From Canna indica (taxonomy: Eukaryota; Streptophyta; Magnoliopsida; Zingiberales; Cannaceae), in contig CP136898.1 in the NCBI GenBank assembly GCA_034359265.1, forward strand, positions 56,285,501 to 56,349,500: 64,000 bases of DNA. The letters run 5' to 3'. The notes under the pieces are model-generated. The model saw only the letters and a program-made list of their open reading frames with translations. It had not been told where the DNA came from and searched no databases. Shown here one piece after another: positions 12,060 through 26,640 of this stretch. The translations under genes were made by a program, and so were the position numbers. Numbering within the stretch: the stretch's first letter is position 1; each line of letters opens with the position of its first letter.

Positions 12060-15050
12060 CTAGAAACGCCCAGCAATCTGAGTCCCGAGCGACTCCAGAA
12101 CATTCACTGTGATGGGAGAAGTTGTTAACCGAGTTATATTTGAAAGACTAATGCAAAGAATTGCACAATTTTTCGAATAGAATCTTGAACGAAGCCGACT
12201 GATTGAACTTCGGGGTATCGGTTCGAAACGAACAGAAATCTGAGTTGCGAGGGACTCCAGAACATTCACTGTGATGGGAGAAGTTGTTAATCGAGTTATT
12301 TATGACAAACTAATGCAAAGAATTGCATGCTTTTCGGAATAGAATCTTCAACGAAGCCGACTGATTGAACTTCAGGGTATCGGCTAGAAACGCCCAGCAA
12401 TCTGAGTCTCGAGCGAATCCAGAACATTCACTGTGATGGGAGAAGTTGTTAATCGAGTTATATTTGATAGACTAATGCAAAGAATTGCACAATTTTTCGA
12501 ATAGAATCTTGAACGAAGCCGACTGATTGAACTTCGGGGTATCTGTTCGAAACGAACAGAAATCTGAGTCGCGAGCGACTCCAGAACATTCACTGTGATG
12601 CGAGAAGTTGTTAATCGAGTTATATTTGAAAGACTAATGCAAAGAATTGCACAATTTTTCGAATAGAATCTTGAACGAAGCCGACTGATTGAACTTCGGG
12701 GTATCGGTTCGAAACGAACAGAAATCTGAGTTGCGAGGGACTCCAGAACATTCACTGTGATGGGAGAAGTTGTTAATCGAGTTATTTATGACAAACTAAT
12801 GCAAAGAATTGCATGCTTTTCGGAATAGAATCTTCAACGAAGCCGACTGATTGAACTTCAGGGTATCGGCTAGAAACGCCCAGCAATCTGAGTCTCGAGC
12901 GAATCCAGAACATTCACTGTGATGGGAGAAGTTGTTAATCGAGTTATATTTGATAGACTAATGCAAAGAATTGCACAATTTTTCGAATAGAATCTTGAAC
13001 GAAGCCGACTGATTGAACTTCGGGGTATCTGTTCGAAACGAACAGAAATCTGAGTCGCGAGCGACTCCAGAACATTCACTGTGATGCGAGAAGTTGTTAA
13101 TCGAGTTATATTTGATAGACTAATGCAAAGAATTGCACAATTTTTCGAATAGAATCTTGAACGAAGCCGACTGATTGAACTTCGGGGTATCGGTTCGAAA
13201 CGAACAGAAATTTGAGTCGCGAGCGACTCCAGAACATTCACTGTGATACGAGAAGTTGTTAATCGAGTTATATTTGATAGACTAATGCAAAGAATTACAC
13301 AATTTTTCGAATAGAATCTTGAACGAAGCCGACTGATTGAACTTCGGGGTATCGGTTCGAAACGAATAGAAATCTGAGTCGCGAGCGACTCCAGAACATT
13401 CACTGTGATGGGAGAAGTTGTTAATCGAGTTATTTATGATAAACTAATGCAAAGAATTGCACGCTTTTTGGAATAGAATCTTCAACGAAGCCGACTGATT
13501 GAACTTCAGGGTATCGGCTAGAAACGCCCAGCAATCTGAGTCCCGAGCGACTCCAGAACATTCACTGTGATGGGAGAAGTTGTTAATCGAGTTATTTATG
13601 ACAAACTAATGCAAAGAATTGCACGCTTTTTGGAATAGAATCTTCAACGAAGTCGACTGATTGAACTTCAGGGTATCGGCTAGAAACGCCCAGCAATCTG
13701 AGTCCCGAGCGACTCCAGAACATTCACTGTGATGGGAGAAGTTGTTAATCGAGTTATATTTGATAGACTAATGCAAAGAATTGCACAATTTTTCGAATAG
13801 AATCTTGAACGAAGCCGACTGATTGAACTTCGGGGTATCGGTTCGAAACGAACAGAAATCTGAGTCCCGAGCGACTCCAGAACATTCACTGTGATGGGAG
13901 AAGTTGTTAATCGAGTTATTTATGAGAAACTAATGCAAAGAATTGCACGCTTTTTGGAATAGAATCTTCAACGAAGTCGACTGATTGAACTTCAGGGTAT
14001 CGGCTAGAAACGCCCAGCAATCTGAGTCCCGAGCGACTCCAGAACATTCACTGTGATGGGAGAAGTTTTTAATCTAGTTAGTTATGACAAACTAATGCAA
14101 AGAATTGCACGCTTTTTGGAATAGAATCTTCAACGAAGTCGACTGATTGAACTTCAGGGTATCGGCTAGAAACGCCCAGCAATCTGAGTCCCGAGCGACT
14201 CTAGAACATTCACTGTGATGGGAGAAGTTGTTAATCGAGTTATTTATGAGAAACTAATGCAAAGAATTGCACGCTTTTTGGAATAGAATCTTCAACGAAG
14301 TCGACTGATTGAACTTCAGGGTATCGGCTAGAAATGCCCAGCAATCTGAGTCCCGAGCGACTCCAGAACATTCACTGTGATGGGAGAAGTTGTTAATCGA
14401 GTTATTTATGACAAACTAATGCAAAGAATTGCACGCTTTTTGGAATAGAATCTTCAACGAAGTCGACTGATTGAACTTCAGGGTATCGGCTAGAAACGCC
14501 CAGCAATCTGAGTCCCGAGCGACTCCAGAACATTCACTGTGATGGGAGAAGTTGTTAACCGAGTTATATTTGAAAGACTAATGCAAAGAATTGCACAATT
14601 TTTCGAATAGAATCTTGAACGAAGCCGACTGATTGAACTTCGGGGTATCGGTTCGAAACGAACAGAAATCTGAGTTGCGAGGGACTCCAGAACATTCACT
14701 GTGATGGGAGAAGTTGTTAATCGAGTTATTTATGACAAACTAATGCAAAGAATTGCATGCTTTTCGGAATAGAATCTTCAACGAAGCCGACTGATTGAAC
14801 TTCAGGGTATCGGCTAGAAACGCCCAGCAATCTGAGTCTCGAGCGAATCCAGAACATTCACTGTGATGGGAGAAGTTGTTAATTGAGTTATATTTGATAG
14901 ACTAATGCAAAGAATTGCACAATTTTTCGAATAGAATCTTGAACGAAGCCGACTGATTGAACTTCGGGGTATCTGTTCGAAACGAACAGAAATCTGAGTC
15001 GCGAGCGACTCCAGAACATTCACTGTGATGCGAGAAGTTGTTAATCGAGT
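12060..15050. repeat. 3-kb block copied to about 16.76-19.75 kb and part-shared with 7-9 kb
   Basis: This block matches about 16758-19750 at an offset of 4698 bp (29 monomers). Copied markers include AGAAGTTTTTAATCTAG at about 14062 and 18760, the CTCTAG site near 14198 and 18896, and GAAATGCCC near 14332 and 19030. Its left part also matches about 7030-9100 at an offset of 5022 bp (31 monomers), including the rare GTGATACGAG at 8221 and 13243. The patch therefore has two distant relatives with different break points. Confidence 0.85.
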
Positions 15051-15179
15051 TATATTTGATAGACTAATGCAAAGAATTGCACAATTTTTCGAATAGAATC
15101 TTGAACGAAGCCGACTGATTGAACTTCGGGGTATCTGTTCGAAACGAACAGAAATCTGAGTCCCGAGCGACTCCAGAAC

Positions 15180-18100
15180 ATTCACTGTGATGGGAGAAGT
15201 TGTTAATCGAGTTATATTTGATAGACTAATGCAAAGAATTGCACAATTTTTCGAATAGAATCTTGAACGAAGCCGACTGATTGAACTTCGGGGTATCGGT
15301 TCGAAACGAACAGAAATCTGAGTCCCGAGCGACTCCAGAACATTCACTGTGATGGGAGAAGTTGTTAATCGAGTTATTTATGAGAAACTAATGCAAAGAA
15401 TTGCACGCTTTTTGGAATAGAATCTTCAACGAAGTCGACTGATTGAACTTCAGGGTATCGGCTAGAAACGCCCAGCAATCTGAGTCCCGAGCGACTCCAG
15501 AACATTCACTGTGATGGGAGAAGTTGTTAATCTAGTTAGTTATGACAAACTAATGCAAAGAATTGCACGCTTTTTGGAATAGAATCTTCAACGAAGCCGA
15601 CTGATTGAACTTTAGGGTATCGGCTAGAAACGCCCAGCAATCTGAGTCCCGAGCGACTCCAGAACATTCACTGTGATGGGAGAAGTTGTTAATCGAGTTA
15701 TTTATGACAAACTAATGCAAAGAATTGCACGCTTTTTGGAATAGAATCTTCAACGAAGTCGACTGATTGAACTTCAGGGTATCGGCTAGAAACGCCCAGC
15801 AATCTGAGTCCCGAGCGACTCCAGAACATTCACTGTGATGGGAGAAGTTGTTAACCGAGTTATATTTGAAAGACTAATGCAAAGAATTGCACAATTTTTC
15901 GAATAGAATCTTGAACGAAGCCGACTGATTGAACTTCGGGGTATCGGTTCGAAACGAACAGAAATCTGAGTTGCGAGGGACTCCAGAACATTCACTGTGA
16001 TGGGAGAAGTTGTTAATCGAGTTATTTATGACAAACTAATGCAAAGAATTGCATGCTTTTCGGAATAGAATCTTCAACGAAGCCGACTGATTGAACTTCA
16101 GGGTATCGGCTAGAAACGCCCAGCAATCTGAGTCTCGAGCGAATCCAGAACATTCACTGTGATGGGAGAAGTTGTTAATCGAGTTATATTTGATAGACTA
16201 ATGCAAAGAATTGCACAATTTTTCGAATAGAATCTTGAACGAAGCCGACTGATTGAACTTCGGGGTATCGGTTCGAAACGAACAGAAATCTGAGTCGCGA
16301 GCGACTCCAGAACATTCACTGTGATGCGAGAAGTTGTTAATCGAGTTATATTTGATAGACTAATGCAAAGAATTGCACAATTTTTCGAATAGAATCCTGA
16401 ACGAAGCCGACTGATTGAACTTCGGGGTATCGGTTCAAAACGAACAGAAGTCTGAGTCGCGAGCGCCTCCAGAACATTCACTGTGATGGGAGAAGTTGTT
16501 AATCGAGTTATTTATGACAAACTAATGCAAAGAATTGCACGCTTTTTGGAATAGAATCTTCAACGAAGCCGACTGATTGAACTTCAGGGTATCGGCTAGA
16601 AACGCCCAGCAATCTGAGTCCCGAGCGACTCCAGAACATTCACTGTGATGGGAGAAGTTGTTAATCGAGTTATTTATGACAAACTAATGCAAAGAATTGC
16701 ACGCTTTTTGGAATAGAATCTTTAACGAAGCCGACTGATTGAACTTTAGGGTATCGGCTAGAAACGCCCAGCAATCTGAGTCCCGAGCGACTCCAGAACA
16801 TTCACTGTGATGGGAGAAGTTGTTAACCGAGTTATATTTGAAAGACTAATGCAAAGAATTGCACAATTTTTCGAATAGAATCTTGAACGAAGCCGACTGA
16901 TTGAACTTCGGGGTATCGGTTCGAAACGAACAGAAATCTGAGTTGCGAGGGACTCCAGAACATTCACTGTGATGGGAGAAGTTGTTAATCGAGTTATTTA
17001 TGACAAACTAATGCAAAGAATTGCATGCTTTTCGGAATAGAATCTTCAACGAAGCCGACTGATTGAACTTCAGGGTATCGGCTAGAAACGCCCAGCAATC
17101 TGAGTCTCGAGCGAATCCAGAACATTCACTGTGATGGGAGAAGTTGTTAATCGAGTTATATTTGATAGACTAATGCAAAGAATTGCACAATTTTTCGAAT
17201 AGAATCTTGAACGAAGCCGACTGATTGAACTTCGGGGTATCTGTTCGAAACGAACAGAAATCTGAGTCGCGAGCGACTCCAGAACATTCACTGTGATGCG
17301 AGAAGTTGTTAATCGAGTTATATTTGAAAGACTAATGCAAAGAATTGCACAATTTTTCGAATAGAATCTTGAACGAAGCCGACTGATTGAACTTCGGGGT
17401 ATCGGTTCGAAACGAACAGAAATCTGAGTTGCGAGGGACTCCAGAACATTCACTGTGATGGGAGAAGTTGTTAATCGAGTTATTTATGACAAACTAATGC
17501 AAAGAATTGCATGCTTTTCGGAATAGAATCTTCAACGAAGCCGACTGATTGAACTTCAGGGTATCGGCTAGAAACGCCCAGCAATCTGAGTCTCGAGCGA
17601 ATCCAGAACATTCACTGTGATGGGAGAAGTTGTTAATCGAGTTATATTTGATAGACTAATGCAAAGAATTGCACAATTTTTCGAATAGAATCTTGAACGA
17701 AGCCGACTGATTGAACTTCGGGGTATCTGTTCGAAACGAACAGAAATCTGAGTCGCGAGCGACTCCAGAACATTCACTGTGATGCGAGAAGTTGTTAATC
17801 GAGTTATATTTGATAGACTAATGCAAAGAATTGCACAATTTTTCGAATAGAATCTTGAACGAAGCCGACTGATTGAACTTCGGGGTATCGGTTCGAAACG
17901 AACAGAAATTTGAGTCGCGAGCGACTCCAGAACATTCACTGTGATGCGAGAAGTTGTTAATCGAGTTATATTTGATAGACTAATGCAAAGAATTACACAA
18001 TTTTTCGAATAGAATCTTGAACGAAGCCGACTGATTGAACTTCGGGGTATCGGTTCGAAACGAATAGAAATCTGAGTCGCGAGCGACTCCAGAACATTCA

Positions 18101-18180
18101 CTGTGATGGGAGAAGTTGTTAATCGAGTTATTTATGATAAACTAATGCAAAGAATTGCACGCTTTTTGGAATAGAATCTT
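15180..18180. repeat. 3-kb block duplicated from about 8.70-11.70 kb
   Basis: The offset is 6480 bp (40 monomers). The copied markers are the TCTAGTTAGTTATGAC link at about 9052 and 15532, the AATCCTGAAC variant at about 9914 and 16394, and the three-A-monomer run at 11088 and 17568. Similarity stops near 11708 and 18188, where GAAGTCGAC in one faces GAAGCCGAC in the other. Confidence 0.85.
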
Positions 18181-21100
18181 CAACGAAGCCGACTGATTGA
18201 ACTTCAGGGTATCGGCTAGAAACGCCCAGCAATCTGAGTCCCGAGCGACTCCAGAACATTCACTGTGATGGGAGAAGTTGTTAATCGAGTTATTTATGAC
18301 AAACTAATGCAAAGAATTGCACGCTTTTTGGAATAGAATCTTCAACGAAGTCGACTGATTGAACTTCAGGGTATCGGCTAGAAACGCCCAGCAATCTGAG
18401 TCCCGAGCGACTCCAGAACATTCACTGTGATGGGAGAAGTTGTTAATCGAGTTATATTTGATAGACTAATGCAAAGAATTGCACAATTTTTCGAATAGAA
18501 TCTTGAACGAAGCCGACTGATTGAACTTCGGGGTATCGGTTCGAAACGAACAGAAATCTGAGTCCCGAGCGACTCCAGAACATTCACTGTGATGGGAGAA
18601 GTTGTTAATCGAGTTATTTATGAGAAACTAATGCAAAGAATTGCACGCTTTTTGGAATAGAATCTTCAACGAAGTCGACTGATTGAACTTCAGGGTATCG
18701 GCTAGAAACGCCCAGCAATCTGAGTCCCGAGCGACTCCAGAACATTCACTGTGATGGGAGAAGTTTTTAATCTAGTTAGTTATGACAAACTAATGCAAAG
18801 AATTGCACGCTTTTTGGAATAGAATCTTCAACGAAGTCGACTGATTGAACTTCAGGGTATCGGCTAGAAACGCCCAGCAATCTGAGTCCCGAGCGACTCT
18901 AGAACATTCACTGTGATGGGAGAAGTTGTTAATCGAGTTATTTATGAGAAACTAATGCAAAGAATTGCACGCTTTTTGGAATAGAATCTTCAACGAAGTC
19001 GACTGATTGAACTTCAGGGTATCGGCTAGAAATGCCCAGCAATCTGAGTCCCGAGCGACTCCAGAACATTCACTGTGATGGGAGAAGTTGTTAATCGAGT
19101 TATTTATGACAAACTAATGCAAAGAATTGCACGCTTTTTGGAATAGAATCTTCAACGAAGTCGACTGATTGAACTTCAGGGTATCGGCTAGAAACGCCCA
19201 GCAATCTGAGTCCCGAGCGACTCCAGAACATTCACTGTGATGGGAGAAGTTGTTAACCGAGTTATATTTGAAAGACTAATGCAAAGAATTGCACAATTTT
19301 TCGAATAGAATCTTGAACGAAGCCGACTGATTGAACTTCGGGGTATCGGTTCGAAACGAACAGAAATCTGAGTTGCGAGGGACTCCAGAACATTCACTGT
19401 GATGGGAGAAGTTGTTAATCGAGTTATTTATGACAAACTAATGCAAAGAATTGCATGCTTTTCGGAATAGAATCTTCAACGAAGCCGACTGATTGAACTT
19501 CAGGGTATCGGCTAGAAACGCCCAGCAATCTGAGTCTCGAGCGAATCCAGAACATTCACTGTGATGGGAGAAGTTGTTAATCGAGTTATATTTGATAGAC
19601 TAATGCAAAGAATTGCACAATTTTTCGAATAGAATCTTGAACGAAGCCGACTGATTGAACTTCGGGGTATCTGTTCGAAACGAACAGAAATCTGAGTCGC
19701 GAGCGACTCCAGAACATTCACTGTGATGCGAGAAGTTGTTAATCGAGTTATATTTGAAAGACTAATGCAAAGAATTGCACAATTTTTCGAATAGAATCTT
19801 GAACGAAGCCGACTGATTGAACTTCGGGGTATCGGTTCGAAACGAACAGAAATCTGAGTTGCGAGGGACTCCAGAACATTCACTGTGATGGGAGAAGTTG
19901 TTAATCGAGTTATTTATGACAAACTAATGCAAAGAATTGCATGCTTTTCGGAATAGAATCTTCAACGAAGCCGACTGATTGAACTTCAGGGTATCGGCTA
20001 GAAACGCCCAGCAATCTGAGTCTCGAGCGAATCCAGAACATTCACTGTGATGGGAGAAGTTGTTAATCGAGTTATATTTGATAGACTAATGCAAAGAATT
20101 GCACAATTTTTCGAATAGAATCTTGAACGAAGCCGACTGATTGAACTTCGGGGTATCTGTTCGAAACGAACAGAAATCTGAGTCGCGAGCGACTCCAGAA
20201 CATTCACTGTGATGCGAGAAGTTGTTAATCGAGTTATATTTGATAGACTAATGCAAAGAATTGCACAATTTTTCGAATAGAATCTTGAACGAAGCCGACT
20301 GATTGAACTTCGGGGTATCGGTTCGAAACGAACAGAAATTTGAGTCGCGAGCGACTCCAGAACATTCACTGTGATACGAGAAGTTGTTAATCGAGTTATA
20401 TTTGATAGACTAATGCAAAGAATTACACAATTTTTCGAATAGAATCTTGAACGAAGCCGACTGATTGAACTTCGGGGTATCGGTTCGAAACGAATAGAAA
20501 TCTGAGTCGCGAGCGACTCCAGAACATTCACTGTGATGGGAGAAGTTGTTAATCGAGTTATTTATGATAAACTAATGCAAAGAATTGCACGCTTTTTGGA
20601 ATAGAATCTTCAACGAAGCCGACTGATTGAACTTCAGGGTATCGGCTAGAAACGCCCAGCAATCTGAGTCCCGAGCGACTCCAGAACATTCACTGTGATG
20701 GGAGAAGTTGTTAATCGAGTTATTTATGACAAACTAATGCAAAGAATTGCACGCTTTTTGGAATAGAATCTTCAACGAAGTCGACTGATTGAACTTCAGG
20801 GTATCGGCTAGAAACGCCCAGCAATCTGAGTCCCGAGCGACTCCAGAACATTCACTGTGATGGGAGAAGTTGTTAATCGAGTTATATTTGATAGACTAAT
20901 GCAAAGAATTGCACAATTTTTCGAATAGAATCTTGAACGAAGCCGACTGATTGAACTTCGGGGTATCGGTTCGAAACGAACAGAAATCTGAGTCCCGAGC
21001 GACTCCAGAACATTCACTGTGATGGGAGAAGTTGTTAATCGAGTTATTTATGAGAAACTAATGCAAAGAATTGCACGCTTTTTGGAATAGAATCTTCAAC

Positions 21101-22183
21101 GAAGTCGACTGATTGAACTTCAGGGTATCGGCTAGAAACGCCCAGCAATCTGAGTCCCGAGCGACTCCAGAACATTCACTGTGATGGGAGAAGTTTTTAA
21201 TCTAGTTAGTTATGACAAACTAATGCAAAGAATTGCACGCTTTTTGGAATAGAATCTTCAACGAAGTCGACTGATTGAACTTCAGGGTATCGGCTAGAAA
21301 CGCCCAGCAATCTGAGTCCCGAGCGACTCTAGAACATTCACTGTGATGGGAGAAGTTGTTAATCGAGTTATTTATGAGAAACTAATGCAAAGAATTGCAC
21401 GCTTTTTGGAATAGAATCTTCAACGAAGTCGACTGATTGAACTTCAGGGTATCGGCTAGAAATGCCCAGCAATCTGAGTCCCGAGCGACTCCAGAACATT
21501 CACTGTGATGGGAGAAGTTGTTAATCGAGTTATTTATGACAAACTAATGCAAAGAATTGCACGCTTTTTGGAATAGAATCTTCAACGAAGTCGACTGATT
21601 GAACTTCAGGGTATCGGCTAGAAACGCCCAGCAATCTGAGTCCCGAGCGACTCCAGAACATTCACTGTGATGGGAGAAGTTGTTAACCGAGTTATATTTG
21701 AAAGACTAATGCAAAGAATTGCACAATTTTTCGAATAGAATCTTGAACGAAGCCGACTGATTGAACTTCGGGGTATCGGTTCGAAACGAACAGAAATCTG
21801 AGTTGCGAGGGACTCCAGAACATTCACTGTGATGGGAGAAGTTGTTAATCGAGTTATTTATGACAAACTAATGCAAAGAATTGCATGCTTTTCGGAATAG
21901 AATCTTCAACGAAGCCGACTGATTGAACTTCAGGGTATCGGCTAGAAACGCCCAGCAATCTGAGTCTCGAGCGAATCCAGAACATTCACTGTGATGGGAG
22001 AAGTTGTTAATTGAGTTATATTTGATAGACTAATGCAAAGAATTGCACAATTTTTCGAATAGAATCTTGAACGAAGCCGACTGATTGAACTTCGGGGTAT
22101 CTGTTCGAAACGAACAGAAATCTGAGTCGCGAGCGACTCCAGAACATTCACTGTGATGCGAGAAGTTGTTAATCGAGTTATAT
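16758..22183. repeat. 15-monomer HOR of 2430 bp, about 2.2 copies
   Basis: Copies start near 16758, 19188 and 21618 (partial). Matching runs of A monomers begin at 17082 and 19512, at 17568 and 19998, and at 18378 and 20808. The third copy departs at about 22184, where TATATTTGATAG faces TATATTTGAAAG. An AATTGAG variant at about 22009 is shared with 14881, 7128 bp (44 monomers) away, but not with the neighbouring copy at 19580. That indicates patchwise exchange with a more distant relative. Confidence 0.87.
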
Positions 22184-23650
22184 TTGATAGACTAATGCAA
22201 AGAATTGCACAATTTTTCGAATAGAATCTTGAACGAAGCCGACTGATTGAACTTCGGGGTATCGGTTCGAAACGAACAGAAATTTGAGTCGCGAGCGACT
22301 CCAGAACATTCACTGTGATGCGAGAAGTTGTTAATCGAGTTATATTTGATAGACTAATGCAAAGAATTACACAATTTTTCGAATAGAATCTTGAACGAAG
22401 CCGACTGATTGAACTTCGGGGTATCGGTTCGAAACGAATAGAAATCTGAGTCGCGAGCGACTCCAGAACATTCACTGTGATGGGAGAAGTTGTTAATCGA
22501 GTTATTTATGACAAACTAATGCAAAGAATTGCACGCTTTTTGGAATAGAATCTTCAACGATGCCGACTGATTGAACTTCAGGGTATCGGCTAGAAACGCC
22601 CAGCAATCTGAGTCCCGAGCGACTCCAGAACATTCACTGTGATGTGAGAAGTTGTTAATCGAGTTATTTATGACAAACTAATGCAAAGAATTGCACGCTT
22701 TTTGGAATAGAATCTTCAACGAAGTCGACTGATTGAACTTCAGGGTATCGGCTAGAAACGCCCAGCAATCTGAGTCCCGAGCGACTCCAGAACATTCACT
22801 GTGATGGGAGAAGTTGTTAATCGAGTTATATTTGATAGACTAATGCAAAGAATTGCACAATTTTTCGAATAGAATCTTGAACGAAGCCGACTGATTGAAC
22901 TTCGGGGTATCGGTTCGAAACGAACAGAAATCTGAGTCCCGAGCGACTCCAGAACATTCACTGTGATGGGAGAAGTTGTTAATCGAGTTATTTATGAGAA
23001 ACTAATGCAAAGAATTGCACGCTTTTTGGAATAGAATCTTCAACGAAGTCGACTGATTGAACTTCAGGGTATCGGCTAGAAACGCCCAGCAATCTGAGTC
23101 CCGAGCGACTCCAGAACATTCACTGTGATGGGAGAAGTTTTTAATCTAGTTAGTTATGACAAACTAATGCAAAGAAATGCACGCTTTTTGGAATAGAATC
23201 TTCAACGAAGTCGACTGATTGAACTTCAGGGTATCGGCTAGAAACGCCCAGCAATCTGAGTCCCGAGCGACTCTAGAACATTCACTGTGATGGGAGAAGT
23301 TGTTAATCGAGTTATTTATGAGAAACTAATGCAAAGAATTGCACGCTTTTTGGAATAGAATCTTCAACGAAGTCGACTGATTGAACTTCAGGGTATCGGC
23401 TAGAAACGCCCAGCAATCTGAGTCCCGAGCGACTCCAGAACATTCACTGTGATGGGAGAAGTTGTTAATCGAGTTATTTATGACAAACTAATGCAAAGAA
23501 TTGCACGCTTTTTGGAATAGAATCTTCAACGAAGTCGACTGATTGAACTTCAGGGTATCGGCTAGAAACGCCCAGCAATCTGAGTCCCGAGCGACTCCAG
23601 AACATTCACTGTGATGGGAGAAGTTGTTAATCGAGTTATTTATGACAAAC
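22184..23650. repeat. B-rich satellite stretch without clean HOR copy
   Basis: Ordinary 162-bp monomers, mostly class B, with one A monomer around 22800-22960. A 6-monomer (972 bp) offset links the A monomer here with the one near 23770-23930. Private changes include GATGCCGAC near 22560, GATGTGAG near 22643 and AGAAATGCACG near 23175. No non-satellite sequence is present. Confidence 0.8.
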
Positions 23651-26640
23651 TAATGCAAAGAATTGCACGCTTTTTGGAATAGAATCTTCAACGAAGTCGA
23701 CTGATTGAACTTCAGGGTATCGGCTAGAAACGCCCAGCAATCTGAGTCCCGAGCGACTCCAGAACATTCACTGTGATGGGAGAAGTTGTTAATCGAGTTA
23801 TATTTGATAGACTAATGCAAAGAATTGCACAATTTTTCGAATAGAATCTTGAACGAAGCCGACTGATTGAACTTCGGGGTATCGGTTCGAAACGAACAGA
23901 AATCTGAGTCCCGAGCGACTCCAGAACATTCACTGTGATGGGAGAAGTTGTTAATCGAGTTATTTATGAGAAACTAATGCAAAGAATTGCACGCTTTTTG
24001 GAATAGAATCTTCAACGAAGTCGACTAATTGAACTTCAGGGTATCGGCTAGAAACGCCCAGCAATCTGAGTCCCGAGCGACTCCAGAACTTTCACTGTGA
24101 TGGGAGAAGTTTTTAATCTAGTTAGTTATGACAAACTAATGCAAAGAATTGCACGCTTTTTGGAATAGAATCTTCAACGAAGTCGACTGATTGAACTTCA
24201 GGGTATCGGCTAGAAACGCCCAGCAATCTGAGTCCCGAGCGACTCTAGAACATTCACTGTGATGGGAGAAGTTGTTAATCGAGTTATTTATGAGAAACTA
24301 ATGCAAAGAATTGCACGCTTTTTGGAATAGAATCTTCAACGAAGTCGACTGATTGAACTTCAGGGTATCGGCTAGAAACGCCCAGCAATCTGAGTCCCGA
24401 GCGACTCCAGAACATTCACTGTGATGGGAGAAGTTGTTAATCGAGTTATATTTGATAGACTAATGCAAAGAATTACACAATTTTTCGAATAGAATCTTGA
24501 ACGAAGCCGACTGATTGAACTTCGGGGTATCGGTTCGAAACGAATAGAAATCTGAGTCGCGAGCGACTCCAGAACATTCACTGTGATGGGAGAAGTTGTT
24601 AATCGAGTTATTTATGACAAACTAATGCAAAGAATTGCACGCTTTTTGGAATAGAATCTTCAACGAAGCCGACTGATTGAACTTCAGGGTATCGGCTAGA
24701 AACGCCCAGCAATCTGAGTCCCGAGCGACTCCAGAACATTCACTGTGATGGGAGAAGTTGTTAATCGAGTTATTTATGACAAACTAATGCAAAGAATTGC
24801 ACGCTTTTTGGAATAGAATCTTCAACGAAGTCGACTGATTGAACTTCAGGGTATCGGCTAGAAACGCCCAGCAATCTGAGTCCCGAGCGACTCCAGAACA
24901 TTCACTGTGATGGGAGAAGTTGTTAATCGAGTTATATTTGATAGACTAATGCAAAGAATTGCACAATTTTTCGAATAGAATCTTGAACGAAGCCGACTGA
25001 TTGAACTTCGGGGTATCGGTTCGAAACGAACAGAAATCTGAGTCCCGAGCGACTCCAGAACATTCACTGTGATGGGAGAAGTTGTTAATCGAGTTATTTA
25101 TGAGAAACTAATGCAAAGAATTGCACGCTTTTTGGAATAGAATCTTCAACGAAGTCGACTGATTGAACTTCAGGGTATCGGCTAGAAACGCCCAGCAATC
25201 TGAGTCCCGAGCGACTCCAGAACATTCACTGTGATGGGAGAAGTTTTTAATCTAGTTAGTTATGACAAACTAATGCAAAGAATTGCACGCTTTTTGGAAT
25301 AGAATCTTCAACGAAGTCGACTGATTGAACTGCAGGGTATCGGCTAGAAACGCCCAGCAATCTGAGTCCCGAGCGACTCCAGAACATTCACTGTGATGGG
25401 AGAAGTTGTTAATCGAGTTATTTATGACAAACTAATGCAAAGAATTGCACGCTTTTTGGAATAGAATCTTCAACGAAGTCGACTGATTGAACTTCAGGGT
25501 ATCGGCTAGAAACGCCCAGCAATCTGAGTCCCGAGCGACTCCAGAACATTCACTGTGATGGGAGAAGTTGTTAACCGAGTTATATTTGAAAGACTAATGC
25601 AAAGAATTGCACAATTTTTCGAATAGAATCTTGAACGAAGCCGACTGATTGAACTTCGGGGTATCGGTTCGAAACGAACAGAAATCTGAGTTGCGAGGGA
25701 CTCCAGAACATTCACTGTGATGGGAGAAGTTGTTAATCGAGTTATTTATGACAAACTAATGCAAAGAATTGCATGCTTTTCGGAATAGAATCTTCAACGA
25801 AGCCGACTGATTGAACTTCAGGGTATCGGCTAGAAACGCCCAGCAATCTGAGTCTCGAGCGAATCCAGAACATTCACTGTGATGGGAGAAGTTGTTAATC
25901 GAGTTATATTTGATAGACTAATGCAAAGAATTGCACAATTTTTCGAATAGAATCTTGAACGAAGCCGACTGATTGAACTTCGGGGTATCTGTTCGAAACG
26001 AACAGAAATCTGAGTCGCGAGCGACTCCAGAACATTCACTGTGATGCGAGAAGTTGTTAATCGAGTTATATTTGATAGACTAATGCAAAGAATTGCACAA
26101 TTTTTCGAATAGAATCTTGAACGAAGCCGACTGATTGAACTTCGGGGTATCGGTTCGAAACGAACAGAAATTTGAGTTGCGAGCGACTCCAGAACATTCA
26201 CTGTGATGCGAGAAGTTGTTAATCGAGTTATATTTGATAGACTAATGCAAAGAATTACACAATTTTTCGAATAGAATCTTGAACGAAGCCGACTGATTGA
26301 ACTTCGGGGTATCGGTTCGAAACGAATAGAAATCTGAGTCGCGAGCGACTCCAGAACATTCACTGTGATGGGAGAAGTTGTTAATCGAGTTATTTATGAC
26401 AAACTAATGCAAAGAATTGCACGCTTTTTGGAATAGAATCTTCAACGAAGCCGACTGATTGAACTTCAGGGTATCGGCTAGAAACGCCCAGCAATCTGAG
26501 TCCCGAGCGACTCCAGAACATTCACTGTGATGGGAGAAGTTGTTAATCGAGTTATTTATGACAAACTAATGCAAAGAATTGCACGCTTTTTGGAATAGAA
26601 TCTTCAACGAAGTCGACTGATTGAACTTCAGGGTATCGGC
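23650..26640. repeat. 3-kb block duplicated at about 30.94-33.93 kb
   Basis: The offset is 7286 bp (45 monomer steps, two of them 160 bp). Two rare changes prove the relationship: TCGACTAATT at 24021 and 31307, and AGAACTTTCACTG at about 24087 and 31373. Later substitutions distinguish the copies, including AATCATGAAC near 33240, GAAACAAAC near 33281 and GAGAGACTCC near 32983. Confidence 0.88.
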
